Shown one piece after another: positions 1 through 11,700 of a stretch of 20,450 bases of DNA. Origin of the DNA: Phoronis ovalis (lineage: Eukaryota; Phoronida; Phoronidae); the NCBI GenBank assembly GCA_028565635.1, contig JAOXYB010001458.1:1-20450 (forward strand), read 5' to 3'. The position numbers and the translations under genes are program-made. Below the pieces are notes generated by a model. It was not told where the DNA came from. It made no database searches and worked only from the letters and a program-made list of their open reading frames with translations. Positions within the stretch are counted from its first letter, which is position 1. Every line of letters begins with the position of its first letter.

Positions 1-199
1 TCCGAGAATTCGTACACCCATATTTTCGGAGAATTTTGTATTTCCCAAATTTCGTACACCCCCCAAAAATAAAAAAAATATTTTTTTTTGTACGAATTTG
101 AGAATAATTACCGTATGTAAAAAGATGAAATTTCCACTTGACTTAACTTATAATGAACTACATCTTTCTGGATCAGCAAAGTGAAATGAATAAACATAC
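1..199 (-). other. Intron 22 (partial) with degenerate repeat remnant
   Basis: Begins with the GTATGT donor of exon 22. Bases 1-100 hold two related copies of an ATT(T)CGTACACCC motif (8-19, 48-60) and an inverted GTACGAATTT (90-99), separated by A/T runs. It looks like an eroded repeat cut by the window edge. Confidence 0.5.
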
Positions 200-347
200 C
201 TGCTTGTAGGCTTGCTTGGTTTTGAAGTTTTAATGACACGGCTGGACTGCCCTTCATGTCTGACAGGCTTTGTAGTACCAGTTGCACTTCTGATGTCCGG
301 CATTTCATCCAAAGATCTGCTAGTTATTTTTGAGCACAGATCAACAC
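200..347 (-). CDS. SIPA1L: Exon 22: variable segment before the coiled-coil tail, residues 1456-1504
   Basis: The acceptor is TTTTGCAG and the donor GTATGT; phase 1 in, phase 2 out. It encodes [20 protein letters not shown], then a basic Ser/Thr-rich stretch ending [10 protein letters not shown]. In the family a poorly conserved segment sits here, before the C-terminal coiled coil. The remaining exons must lie beyond the left edge. Confidence 0.9.
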
Positions 348-3300
348 CTGCAAAATTGTTCAATATGGAAATTTCAACACTTTTGAGCTGGACAAAACAA
401 AATATGACACAACATTTTCAGCCAGTCATAGTGTCTACAGAATACAGCAAAATAGAAATACCTTTTAGCAAATGAGAAAAATCTAGAAACCATCTTAATC
501 CCTTATATTATATGCACAAATATAAAATAACTTTTATTAAAAACACCCTGGATTATTGATAATTATTCAATAAATATTTTGTTACCATGGAAATAATTAA
601 TTCACAGAAAAAAGTACAGTTTCCCATGAGATTGTTGTTGAACTTATTTATCCCAGTGCACCACTATATATATAAACACATTTATTATTATAATGGAATA
701 TATGCGGCTAATGTAACATTGGTACACAAACTAGATTAGAATACGTTTAAATGATACTCCCATCATAGAGACACATTACTGAGTTTAATGCTACATTCAG
801 TTTTCTAAAAGAAATACCCTTTTTTGAAATATAATAAAATAAAATATCACTGTAAATATACATCTGGATAATATATATAACATTGCACTTCTGGTAAATT
901 TACAATTTCTTTCACATCAATACAAAAACAAAAGAAATATTTGTGGAATCCCTTCAGAATAAAAAAAAAGATAAAAAGAACTGACATATTGGATACTCCT
1001 CAAGCTACCTATGAAACAAAAGTTTAATATGCACTATTAAGATGTTTATATCCTTAGGAACATTTGGTTACAAAGTCAACAGCTATGAAAAAATTAATAA
1101 CACCAGCTTAACTATTAAAGCGACAGTGATGTATTATATTCATAATGAAGAATACGTGCAGAAGAACAGATCCATAGTATAAGGTGAATAAACTTTGAAC
1201 CAAAAAAATGGATTTCTGAGAATTTACACACAAAGTTTAACACACTTACACAAGAAATAATGCCAGGTAGCAGTTATGAAGTATTACATCACACAAGCAA
1301 CTGGACATGGAACGAACAAACCATTTTACATTTAGTTCCGTACTGTTCTGCTAACCTATCATTTTTAACATGCACTTTTACAACATTCTTTTCCTGATTT
1401 ACAGACAAGAATATAGTTTTTTTCATTATCATAACTTATTGATGTCACTCATATGTCTTTCATTTCAGGAAATACATAATTTACCTGCTCAGAAAGGAAA
1501 AAATATAGTTAATCGTCCCTTTGATCCACCGATCTCTAGAAATTTTGAAAGAAAATTAAACAAGCATTATCTCAATGTCTGCAGGTAACGGCAAGTCTGT
1601 TAATCAGTTTCCTACCTATGGTCTGTTTATAATCATGATGGAAGTAATAATCACTGACTACTTAATCTGACGAAAAGTTAAGATAAAATATTAAAGATTT
1701 CCCACATAAATGTCACCAGTTTGTAAGAGTTATGTATATTGTTTAAATATACCCAAATGTGCTAAGAAAAAGCAGTTCATTCATAAATAAAATTGTATTA
1801 AGCTGACCTATAAATACTCTAGTAAAAGACTTGGTTATTAAACCTACACATTATTACATTATCTGATTTCATTTATCTATTAATAGATATACTGACGTCT
1901 TCTGCTTCTATATTTGCTCAAATAATGCTTCAATTAAATCAAAAAACAATTTGGAAATATTATTTCCTTGATAATCTGGAGAAAAATTTGACAACTCAGT
2001 AAAAATAGTAAACTAATAAGAATTATGAATGAAAACTGGGCAGTTAAAATTAGCAGGAAAAACTGTTATAACATGATTACTTATAAAAATAGATCTCAAA
2101 TTTTCTTAATAAATTTTCAGAAGTGGCAAATACAAATACATATAATGGGCAATAGTTCCTCTATACAAGCATGTTTCTTTAAATAAATAAGCTCACGTGA
2201 CTAGCAATGTGACTGATTTACATGTGTGATCAGAATCAATGCTTTGCATTAAATGACGGAAACTGCGGAAGAACTTAATTGATTCAAATACCCAAAGAAT
2301 CCAAAACCGATAAATGATTTTTGAAATAAATTAACATATCAATATATGAAAAGAAAGACAGTACTTCAGTTTTGAAGAAAGTGCATTTCAGTCACAGTCA
2401 TATGATATTTTATTTATTGATTTTGTGGTGTTTCTGTAATAATATTCTTGGCTTATAACAAACAAGAAAATGTCTTGCCTCCACACAGCCACAGCAAAAA
2501 TGTCATTTCACTTATCAAATGCAACTACCACAATTGGATTATGAATTGGGATATCTTTTTTTGGAAATCTTTTCTGAAAGTGGAATAAAAGAAGAAATTA
2601 CCTTCAATAGCTTTGGTTGCAGCATCAACTAAATTTGACCAGTCAATGTCAGAGGTAGCATCAGGTAGAGGTAGATAGGGATCAACAGGTTTTCTTCTGC
2701 GAAGTTCCAAACTACCAGAAGGTGATAACCTACAGTAAAATAACTACTGATAAACTAACGTACCAAATAGCCATGAGTAGATGTAGTTTTAACGGTAATT
2801 GACTTGGTTTATGTTTATGTTGATAGAGAAAACTACTGAAACAAGCTGCTGATTATCCATTACAGGTGAAAATGAGCTATTCCTGAATTGTCATTTTATA
2901 AGTGAATCTGAATTGAATGTGTTACTAGCAAGTAGCGAATGCATCCTGTTTTAATAATTGCTACCTTATATCAGCATATTAACAACAACAACTTGTTTTA
3001 CTGACCAACTGCTAAAATCTCAACTGCCAAGCCTTATTATAGCAAGCATCTTAAATTTTTGACTTTTAGCGTAATATAATTGGTTCCTATATTCTCCGAT
3101 ACAGGTACCAAAATAACATACAAATATTACAGAAGCATTTTCACATATATCTCAAAGTAGAAGCAATTTTTTTACCTTGACTGTTCCCTATCATGCTCAT
3201 GTTGCCGCACCCTAGCAGGTATAGCAGTGGTAAATATCACATCGCTACCAAATTGTGTGTCTAGAGGCAAGTTTCTCTTGTTTACTGTTCCAAAATCTCG

Positions 3301-5710
3301 TATACTTTCCTCAGACAGAGTTCGTTGTAATCTTGGTTTATTGCTTTCACCCTTTTGTACATTCTGTAATAAGAAGAGTGAAACAGTATGCATTACTGTT
3401 ATATAATTTATTATTGGAAATGTTAATTAACATGCTCATTTAAGCAGTCAACTATGCTCAGAAATTGCAAATTACAAATTTAATGAAATCCAGTAAACAA
3501 TCAACACTTCAAACTTCTATACGACTTAGCTCTTCAAGAGTTCCTTTAATACTTCACTGCTAGTGCCACTACATTGTAATTAAATTCAGTAGTTAGTTTT
3601 TGCTCCCGATCCCATTACTTATCTGCTACCCTTTCTCCCGTTAATAATCTGACATTTCTTTAAAGCGGGTGACGATTCGAAAGGAAATATCAAATTATTA
3701 ACAGGAGAAAGGAATGGTGTCGCTAATACTTGGTTAGTGATGGGTATAATTTTTGGCTAGTTTTTACCAGAACTCAAAATGTTATTATTAGTACTACTTG
3801 AAAGAGGGATCGTCTAATGAATGCAATCTAGAAAATGTTAAAACACATACCTGGCTCCTAATTTCAGCTTCAGATACATTAGGATCAATAAGCCGCATCA
3901 ATTCTTCCTGGAAATTGGACGGAGCTACAGGAACTATTGGTTTTGAAGTTTTTGAAAAAACTGAAACACCTGGCCTCAGACGATTTGAAAGAGACTCGTC
4001 AGATGCCCTGTAAAAAGTTGTAAATATAATTTATGATTATGGTGTTTACTCTCATCAGTGCTTGCATACCGGAGATTACTGCAAAGCAATTGTATCCAGA
4101 TAAAAACTTCATTTCTAGGGGGGAAAAAATCAACCTTCTTACAGTTTATATTCCTGAATAGGTTAAATATAAAACTACGGTTTATCTAATTCTTTGTAAC
4201 TTGTTTTAATTTTCTTTTCTAAGTCTGTTTATCATAGTAACAAAATAATTTTTACTGTTGCTAAAAATAATGCCACATATATGCATAGAATTGTCTTACA
4301 TGTACATTTGGGAGCAACTGTATGAGTACTGTTCTGTAGTGTTGGTAAGGTAAGTTTGATATCATTGTGTCTTATTCTTATAAGCAAGTGACAAACATTC
4401 AGCATTTAATTAGACACTTTACTGTTAGTACATACAGTACAGGCATTATCTACCAGTATATAATAATTACCTGCTGGGGAGTACAGATGGGAGGTAGTGG
4501 TAATACTCACTACACATGAATACAACACCTCCACATAAAAACCTAGCTACACCATAATTTATTGTTAGACAGCAAATGGTTGAATAAACATGCTCATTAC
4601 TATTACAAATTAGACCCTCATACTGTTTTCTCTGTTAGTAGTGATTGCACCATTCTTTAGTTATGCAAATGCTGGATCTAGTGTAAGCAGAAATCTTCAT
4701 TGCATTTACTTATACTAGCAAATATTCTATACTACACTGCACTTGCATTACCAGTAACAGAACAGATCTGAATAATTCATGCCAATGCTTATGGTTCAAG
4801 CAAAAAAAAAACAACCTCAAAGCAATAGAGCAAAGATCAGGGTTTTGCAAATTTATACTCGAGATATAAATAAATCCCAGGTAGAGTTATTTTCAAGACC
4901 ATACCAAGTTTTAAAATCCTGCTCCATCCATCTCATATAGGTTTCTTCCCCAGCAGCCACGCTCACCCCTATCATGCATATGAACATGCTGTCTGTGTTG
5001 TACTAACAGTACAAATATAGATAATTTTGGAATACACTAGGCTATTCTCTACTAACAGAAATTGTCCATAGTGTATTACAGTACCAAACAGCATTGAGAT
5101 ATAGTTAATTATCTGTTTCTTAATATTAAAACACTTTGCAGCAGTAGTTTATACCTCCTGTCTGATTATTTATACGTTCCAATACACCTGGTCCCCCTTA
5201 ACAATATGAAAGATGTGCAAAAAAGTATGTATTTTTAGTTATTCATTTTATATATTTCATTAGCTAAGAAATGTCTAAATAATTAGAATGATTTAGATAT
5301 TTATAATGATCTAATGTATATAATGATAGATTAGAAATTACTCTTTACCTAATTGGTTTTTAAATCCAGTATGCATTACATAAATATCATAAAACTTATA
5401 AAAACACACCAGTATCCCCACAGGTTTACAAAATCTGTTATTCTTCTATATTTCTGCTAAACAGAGTGGTAATAAAAAATTGATATATTGGCAACCTTTA
5501 CTATTTTTACCTAGTTCATTTCATAACATGATGCCGTTGAATGGCAATATGTTATTATTACTAGCAAGCTAGTAATAATTGCGTAATATCAATGTATTAG
5601 CGAAGTAAACAGAAATAAAATATTTTACAAGGAGCAAGGCCAATTACTCTGGTACAATGTTCGTAAAACGTTTGGTTATAAACATTATTGCCTTATGTGC
5701 CCAAACTACA

Positions 5711-5746
<36 letters not shown>

Positions 5747-8700
5747 GCTTAGAACTGCTTCCTTTGAACTGCATGTAAATTGCGATCAAAATCGCAACTG
5801 GAATGCAAATTATTGATTTTGAGCCATGACCCAAGCTAGATCCAGATTGCAATTCTATATGCTTGCATTGCGTTTGAGTGTTAAGACATATAACATGATT
5901 TTAGGAAGTGGGTTTGGTAGGAAAGGTTTAATTTTACACGTGTTCCACCAATAAATGATATAAGTGGTCTGCATTACAAGCACATGCTCATCTCACCAAC
6001 AAACACGACTGCTAGTCAGCCATATTAGAATTGACCAAATTGAAAATATTGCATATGCCCAGTGGGATAACCAGCGAGTGAAATTATGACCACTACAATG
6101 ACAACAATGATGAAGAGTGTATGACAATCCGCCCATTCACTATGAGAGCAGGGCATAAAAAGGTCCAACAACATACTACAGCTAAATTTATGTCAAAGAC
6201 AAAATTCCATTACATGGTTTCAAGATTTGTTAACAGGCCGTTATCATAAAACTTATACATATTGTTTTAAGTAAATTTCAGATATTTTGCTTCAATGTTA
6301 ACATGAATAACAAGCATATTTATATACGAAAAATAACAAGCAAAGCATTGAAATCTAAAATTTTCTAATATCAATTTTTTAAATATCAATTTACACCTTG
6401 TAGAAATGAACAAGTAATAGTCTAGTGAAAGAAAAATATAAAACCACATGATCTTCACAGAGTACCTAACTAATTAAAGTTATTCTGTTGAAGGATGTGT
6501 GGGGGTGTACAATATGTACTCGAATATAAAAGAACAGTTTATTTCTGTTTGTAAACACATTATTCCATTATCCAGGTATTAATATTTGACAGTTTGCTTG
6601 TTGATTTCTAACTGCATGTTAAAATTAGGATATAAATGAAACAAATATTTTGTAGGTTTGCTTATGTAAGTGTGAAAGCAGGTAATTCTGTATATTAGCA
6701 GCAAGCTCTCAGGTCTTTGCATGCCAAGAACTCCTACGCACAAGAACATGACTGTTCTGTCTGAACTTACCTCAGTGTCAAAGCCAAATATCTACAATTC
6801 ATTGTTTTAATTTTGAAATATATGGTAACTTTATATCATTGAAAAGAAAATAGAAAGAATTTGTTATGTATCAGCATGGCAGATAATATCAGCGTGACTT
6901 TCCTTCTGTTTATTGCTGCTGTGTATATAAGTAAACAGAGAAAAGAATAACTTGATGCGGACTGTCTATTTATTAATCGGCACCTTTGAGCTAGCTATAT
7001 TGAGTAGCAGATGCAAAACATGTTAATTTGCATTCTGTCATACGTTTTGAAACGTTAATACGCATCTTTTTTCAGAAGAGTATATATTACACCATAACTA
7101 AATCTTACCTGGCTGATGACTTTGGACTACTGCTTCGACTACTGACAGGTGAGGATCCCTCTTGAGTATACCGCACCTTATAAGGACTTTGTGAAGTAGG
7201 TAGTGTTCCTTTCAGTTGCCGTTTACTAGGAGTGTTTGGCATTGATGCTTGGGATGCTTCTGTAAATATTCAGCTAAGTTGAATGCTTTTACAATTTACA
7301 GTACCTATATTGATATGGTGCCGTCACTCGGGGGAATTTTTATGGCCTAGAAGGGAGCCAGAATTAACAAGAAAGCAATTATTGAACTTTCAATGAACAC
7401 ATTCCAACTAAAGTTTTGTTTCTCTTTTTTGATTCTTTATTATATGCTCATCTTAAAATCCTGTTCACTTTACCGAAAAAATCTTATGAAGAAATTAAAA
7501 TTGAACACAAGAACATATTTTAAATATGTAAGGACCTTGTAGCAATGTATTTTTTGTACTGCAAAATATATTCTATTTCACCTGTATCAGTACTGGACTA
7601 CATGGAAGACCTGAATTTGGATCATTACAGAGGTAATGTGTGCTTACCAGTAAGAAGGATAAATTGAGATAGATAAAACATTTTTGTACCTGTAGAAGTA
7701 GCTTCAGATGACCTGTAATCTGGTCTAGGTGGTAAACCAGGTGGATTCTGGGAGCCGGGTCGAGAACCTACAGGGTTGAAAGCGCTTCCTGAAATTTAAA
7801 TCAAAATTTATTAGAATTTACCAAATTTCTATTTTCTAATGCAATTAATATTAATAATTGATATTTGTTTATACAGTAAAAAGTGTCTACAAACACTAGA
7901 ACAAAGTTGGCCATCTAACAGCTTTGCTATTACTAGGTAGTAAAAATTACTTTAGTGAAGTTTAAAAATTTGGAATACTCTTCTCTTTATATTTTCAGTT
8001 ATGAACGGCCTATATAAAGCCATTGTTAATGATCATTTTGCTTGGTCAAAGAAGTCGAGGAAAATAGGTAAAATGCAAATATATTAGTACCTGAGTGAGA
8101 GTTGTAGGCATGCGTGTTATAGCCACTACTCGTGAAGGCGCTTCCTGAATCACTGTGATAACCACTACTACCTGTCCCGGTGTTATGATTGAGGTTCCAG
8201 CTTTCAGAATCGCTGCCAGGGGCCTGAAGCAGAATGAACAAGAAAACTTTCACAACGTATGAAGATTATTTCAGTAAGGCAAATCAAGAGACAATTTTTA
8301 AAAAGACTAACCACCAAAAAGTCTAACTTGCCTATGAAGGCCACCAGATGAAGCTACGAAAACTGGCCTTTATAGGCAGTGACCTTTTTGAAGTTGCCTT
8401 CAAAATTACGGTTGGCACTAGCCATACATTAATTGAGATGTTACATCATCTTTAGCAGAAGAAAAAATAATAGCACCATTAATTTTGTCATCTGCAGACA
8501 GTTGGCTTACTGAGTTATACATTGAAACAATTACCATTAGAGCTGTTATACTAAAAACTAAACGACCAACAATTTTCTTCTACCTTAGGGGGCTCCTTAT
8601 CATAGTAACCTCCTCTTTGCCAGCCCCTGGGAAGAGGATATGGCTGCTGTGGTCGGGGTGAGTGACTTCCATGTGAACTATGACCTGACGACTGTCGAGT

Positions 8701-11700
8701 GTGCATTGCTTGCAACTGAGGACTGAATCTGGATTCTAAATTTACAGCTATTGCATTAACATTTCTGTAGTCTCTTGGTAAAGAACTGGAATGGAAACAA
8801 AAGTTTACCACACAAAGAAGTCATTTTAAGACGTGAACAAATCATTTGAATACATCAATTATGTTGTATTACATTACAAGGCAGTTTACATACAGTAACA
8901 TTTTATTGAAATTTCTGTTATATACCCAGTTAAGTAATAAATATTTTGTAACAGTATGTACAAAAATTACTTTTCAACCTAATGAGCCTACTATGAAATT
9001 CAAAAATGGTTACACTACAACCTCCAGAATGATGTTCTACAACATGTATAATTACAGTAGAAACAACAATACATCAATAACGGCTGCTGCAGACCTCATC
9101 ATAAGACTGGAAGCTCTCAGTGTGCAAAATTAATATTCAGTTCTGAATTTAAATTTGAAATAAATTTCAAAGAATCGACATCATATCATACTGAACATAT
9201 CATGCTGACATTATAGTCTGTTATCTTGTTTTTCTTACAGTACCTTGAATCATGTGTGGTAAATCCATCCTCTAAATGGTTATTATCTGCTGAAGATGTT
9301 GTTATTAATGAGGACTGGCTTGAGTACATGTCTTCACAGCCCCTGGAATGAATAACACATTATTGTCCTCCCATTAGCAAGTAGGTGTGAACATGATGTA
9401 ATAGTAGAACACACACTTGTAATATATAGGTCACTAGCTCAATCAAAACAACAATGCTTTAGATGACTCATTAGGAAACTTTCAAAGCACCTGGAATAAA
9501 TTACATATTTACATATTTTCTCTAATAATCACCCCATCTGATGACTAAAATAAATCAATAATCACCCCCCTCTGAGGACTAAAATAAGTAACTAATCACC
9601 CCCTCTGATGACAAAAATAAATCAAAATCACCATCTCTGATGACTAAAATAAATCAATAATCACACCCCCACCCCTCTGAGGACTAAAATAAATCACTAA
9701 TCACCCCCTCTGATGACTAAAATCACTAATCACCCCCTCTGAAAACTAAAATAAAGCAATAGTCACCCCCTCCGAGGACTAAAATAAATCAATAATCACC
9801 CCCTCTCTAATAATCACCCCGGGGCAGTTAATAAGCACTTTCTGGATGATCTGTTTGCCCTTAAAAGAGTGGTAGGTTTTGAAGAAATGTACTACTATTT
9901 ATTAGTTATATTTCCCTACATTTTTTTTTATAAGCTTTTTGGCTCATTAAATATAGTTTGAAAGAGGTAAGTGAATAAACTTACTGCTTGCTTAAGGAGA
10001 AAATTGCTTTAATCTTTTAATCACAAACATTTTGCATTACAAACAGAATGTCTGCCAAATAAGCTGCATTACTGATAAGCCGATAAGAATAAGAATTCAT
10101 TAAAATTTCCTTTATGCATCGGAAAAAAGGTTTGAAAAAAATATTCCAGGTAGGAATAAAAAAAATTAACAATCACCTTCTGGAAGCATTTTTTTTGATT
10201 ATTTTAAAAAATATTACATTTACCTCTTTACCAAAAGGTGTGAAAATCACAAATCTTTAAAAAAAACATTAATATACAAAATTATACACTAATGTCATAA
10301 ACAGAGCTATTACAGTTTGCCAAATTTGATAGGGTGAAATTTTACAATGTTGTGAGATGAATTCATACATTGGTCATGTTTGCCGACACCTTTGGCATGC
10401 ACTCCATGTTTGCCTGTCACAGTAACTTGTCGTATGGAAAATATCACGGAGTTAGCTTAACTTTAACAACTAACCTTCTGGGAGATCCATCTTCCAAAGG
10501 TGGTATGACAACCACCTTTACTGTTACTGATGTTCTAAGCAAGTCAACAACCTGATCCTGGGTCAATGTTGCTGTGGCAACCTTGCATATTTCAACCAAT
10601 CGGCTTCCTTGTCTTATACCTGCTTGCCAAGCAAAACCATAAGGTTCTACCTCGGACACAAGGCCTTCGTAAATGACATGAAATCCTAGCTGTCCCAAGC
10701 CATTTCTTCTCAGTGTCATTTCAACAGTCTGGCAAAAAAAAGCAGACGGTCTTTATGTATTCATTACTATAACATGACTAGAATTTAATAATTTCTTACA
10801 AGCAAGCTTTGCAAATTTAACTGATCTCCTGAAACTGGACTAAGCTAAACTTGCATGTTCTTCCTTATAATGTACTTCACAGTATGTCATAATTTCAACA
10901 CCATTTAATGCCTGTTCCATAATTCAAATGAGAAACATGTCTGACATTATTACAGTGTACATATAATATATGTATGTATGTATGTATTGTGTGTGTGTAT
11001 GTACCTTTATTTATTTTATTAGTCCATTTTTTCATTAAACTGACATAAACTTGACATAAGTGTAAACATCTTATTCTGATTGGGTCTAGCCACGTTTAGT
11101 TAACAGAATTTCATCAAGTTTTCTGATAGTCTAAAGCACGGAATGCACCTTAACATTGTGCTATGTTATAAGTCCGTTAAACAGGAGGAACACTGGTGTT
11201 TACTTTACCTCACAACCTTGTGTGACTACTGGTAAACGACTGGTAATTTCTTGAATATCATCGGTATCAGAAAGATGAGTCTTCATAACAATACATTCAC
11301 CGCGGTCATAATACAGCCGTAAACTGAAAGCACACAAAATAAGGATGAGTAATTCCAATCTGATAATTGCAGGGGCACAAACTTTTACTTGAAATTTGTA
11401 AAGAGAGACTATGACTTTAATCAGATACCAAACACATCTCCATCTAGACTAGAAACTACTTCTGACAAAATGTTACTGAGAAGAAATAAAACAATATAAT
11501 GGGCAATTTTGATTCATTCAGTTGTGCATAGGCACTTCACCAAAGTTTTTTAAATGAAAAATTTCACCCCTGGATAAAATTTGTAGGGCGTCCATCAATT
11601 TTTCTAATTGTATAAAATATAAATAGAAAATGCTAACATTGTGTTATTCATATACTACTTGAAAAACAAATAAGATGTGTTCTTTGTGCAATAAATGTGT

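Larger units (their letters stand above)
4008..7108 (-). other. Intron 18 (3101 bp), largest intron
   Basis: GTAAGA donor and TTTTACAG acceptor. It contains an ACT microsatellite (5711-5746), a perfect 12-bp palindrome (5554-5579) and a small hairpin TTGCGAT/ATCGCAA (5780-5797). No additional exon with family similarity was found, but an alternatively spliced exon cannot be excluded by reading alone. Confidence 0.8.

Noticed and set aside
8846-9133. 95-codon plus-strand ORF in intron 14
   Set aside because: Composition follows the AT-rich intron (Tyr, Asn, Phe, Thr), no motif is recognisable and there are no supporting splice or transcription signals.
9524-9820. CRISPR-like array or box C/D snoRNA cluster (unit contains TGATGA and CTGA)
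   Set aside because: The units are directly tandem and diverged, with no distinct spacers. The CTGA overlaps the TGATGA in the same CTGATGA, leaving no guide region or terminal stem, so it is a minisatellite.
10370-10555. 61-codon plus-strand ORF near the PDZ exon
   Set aside because: It overlaps exon 13 on the opposite strand and has no independent support.
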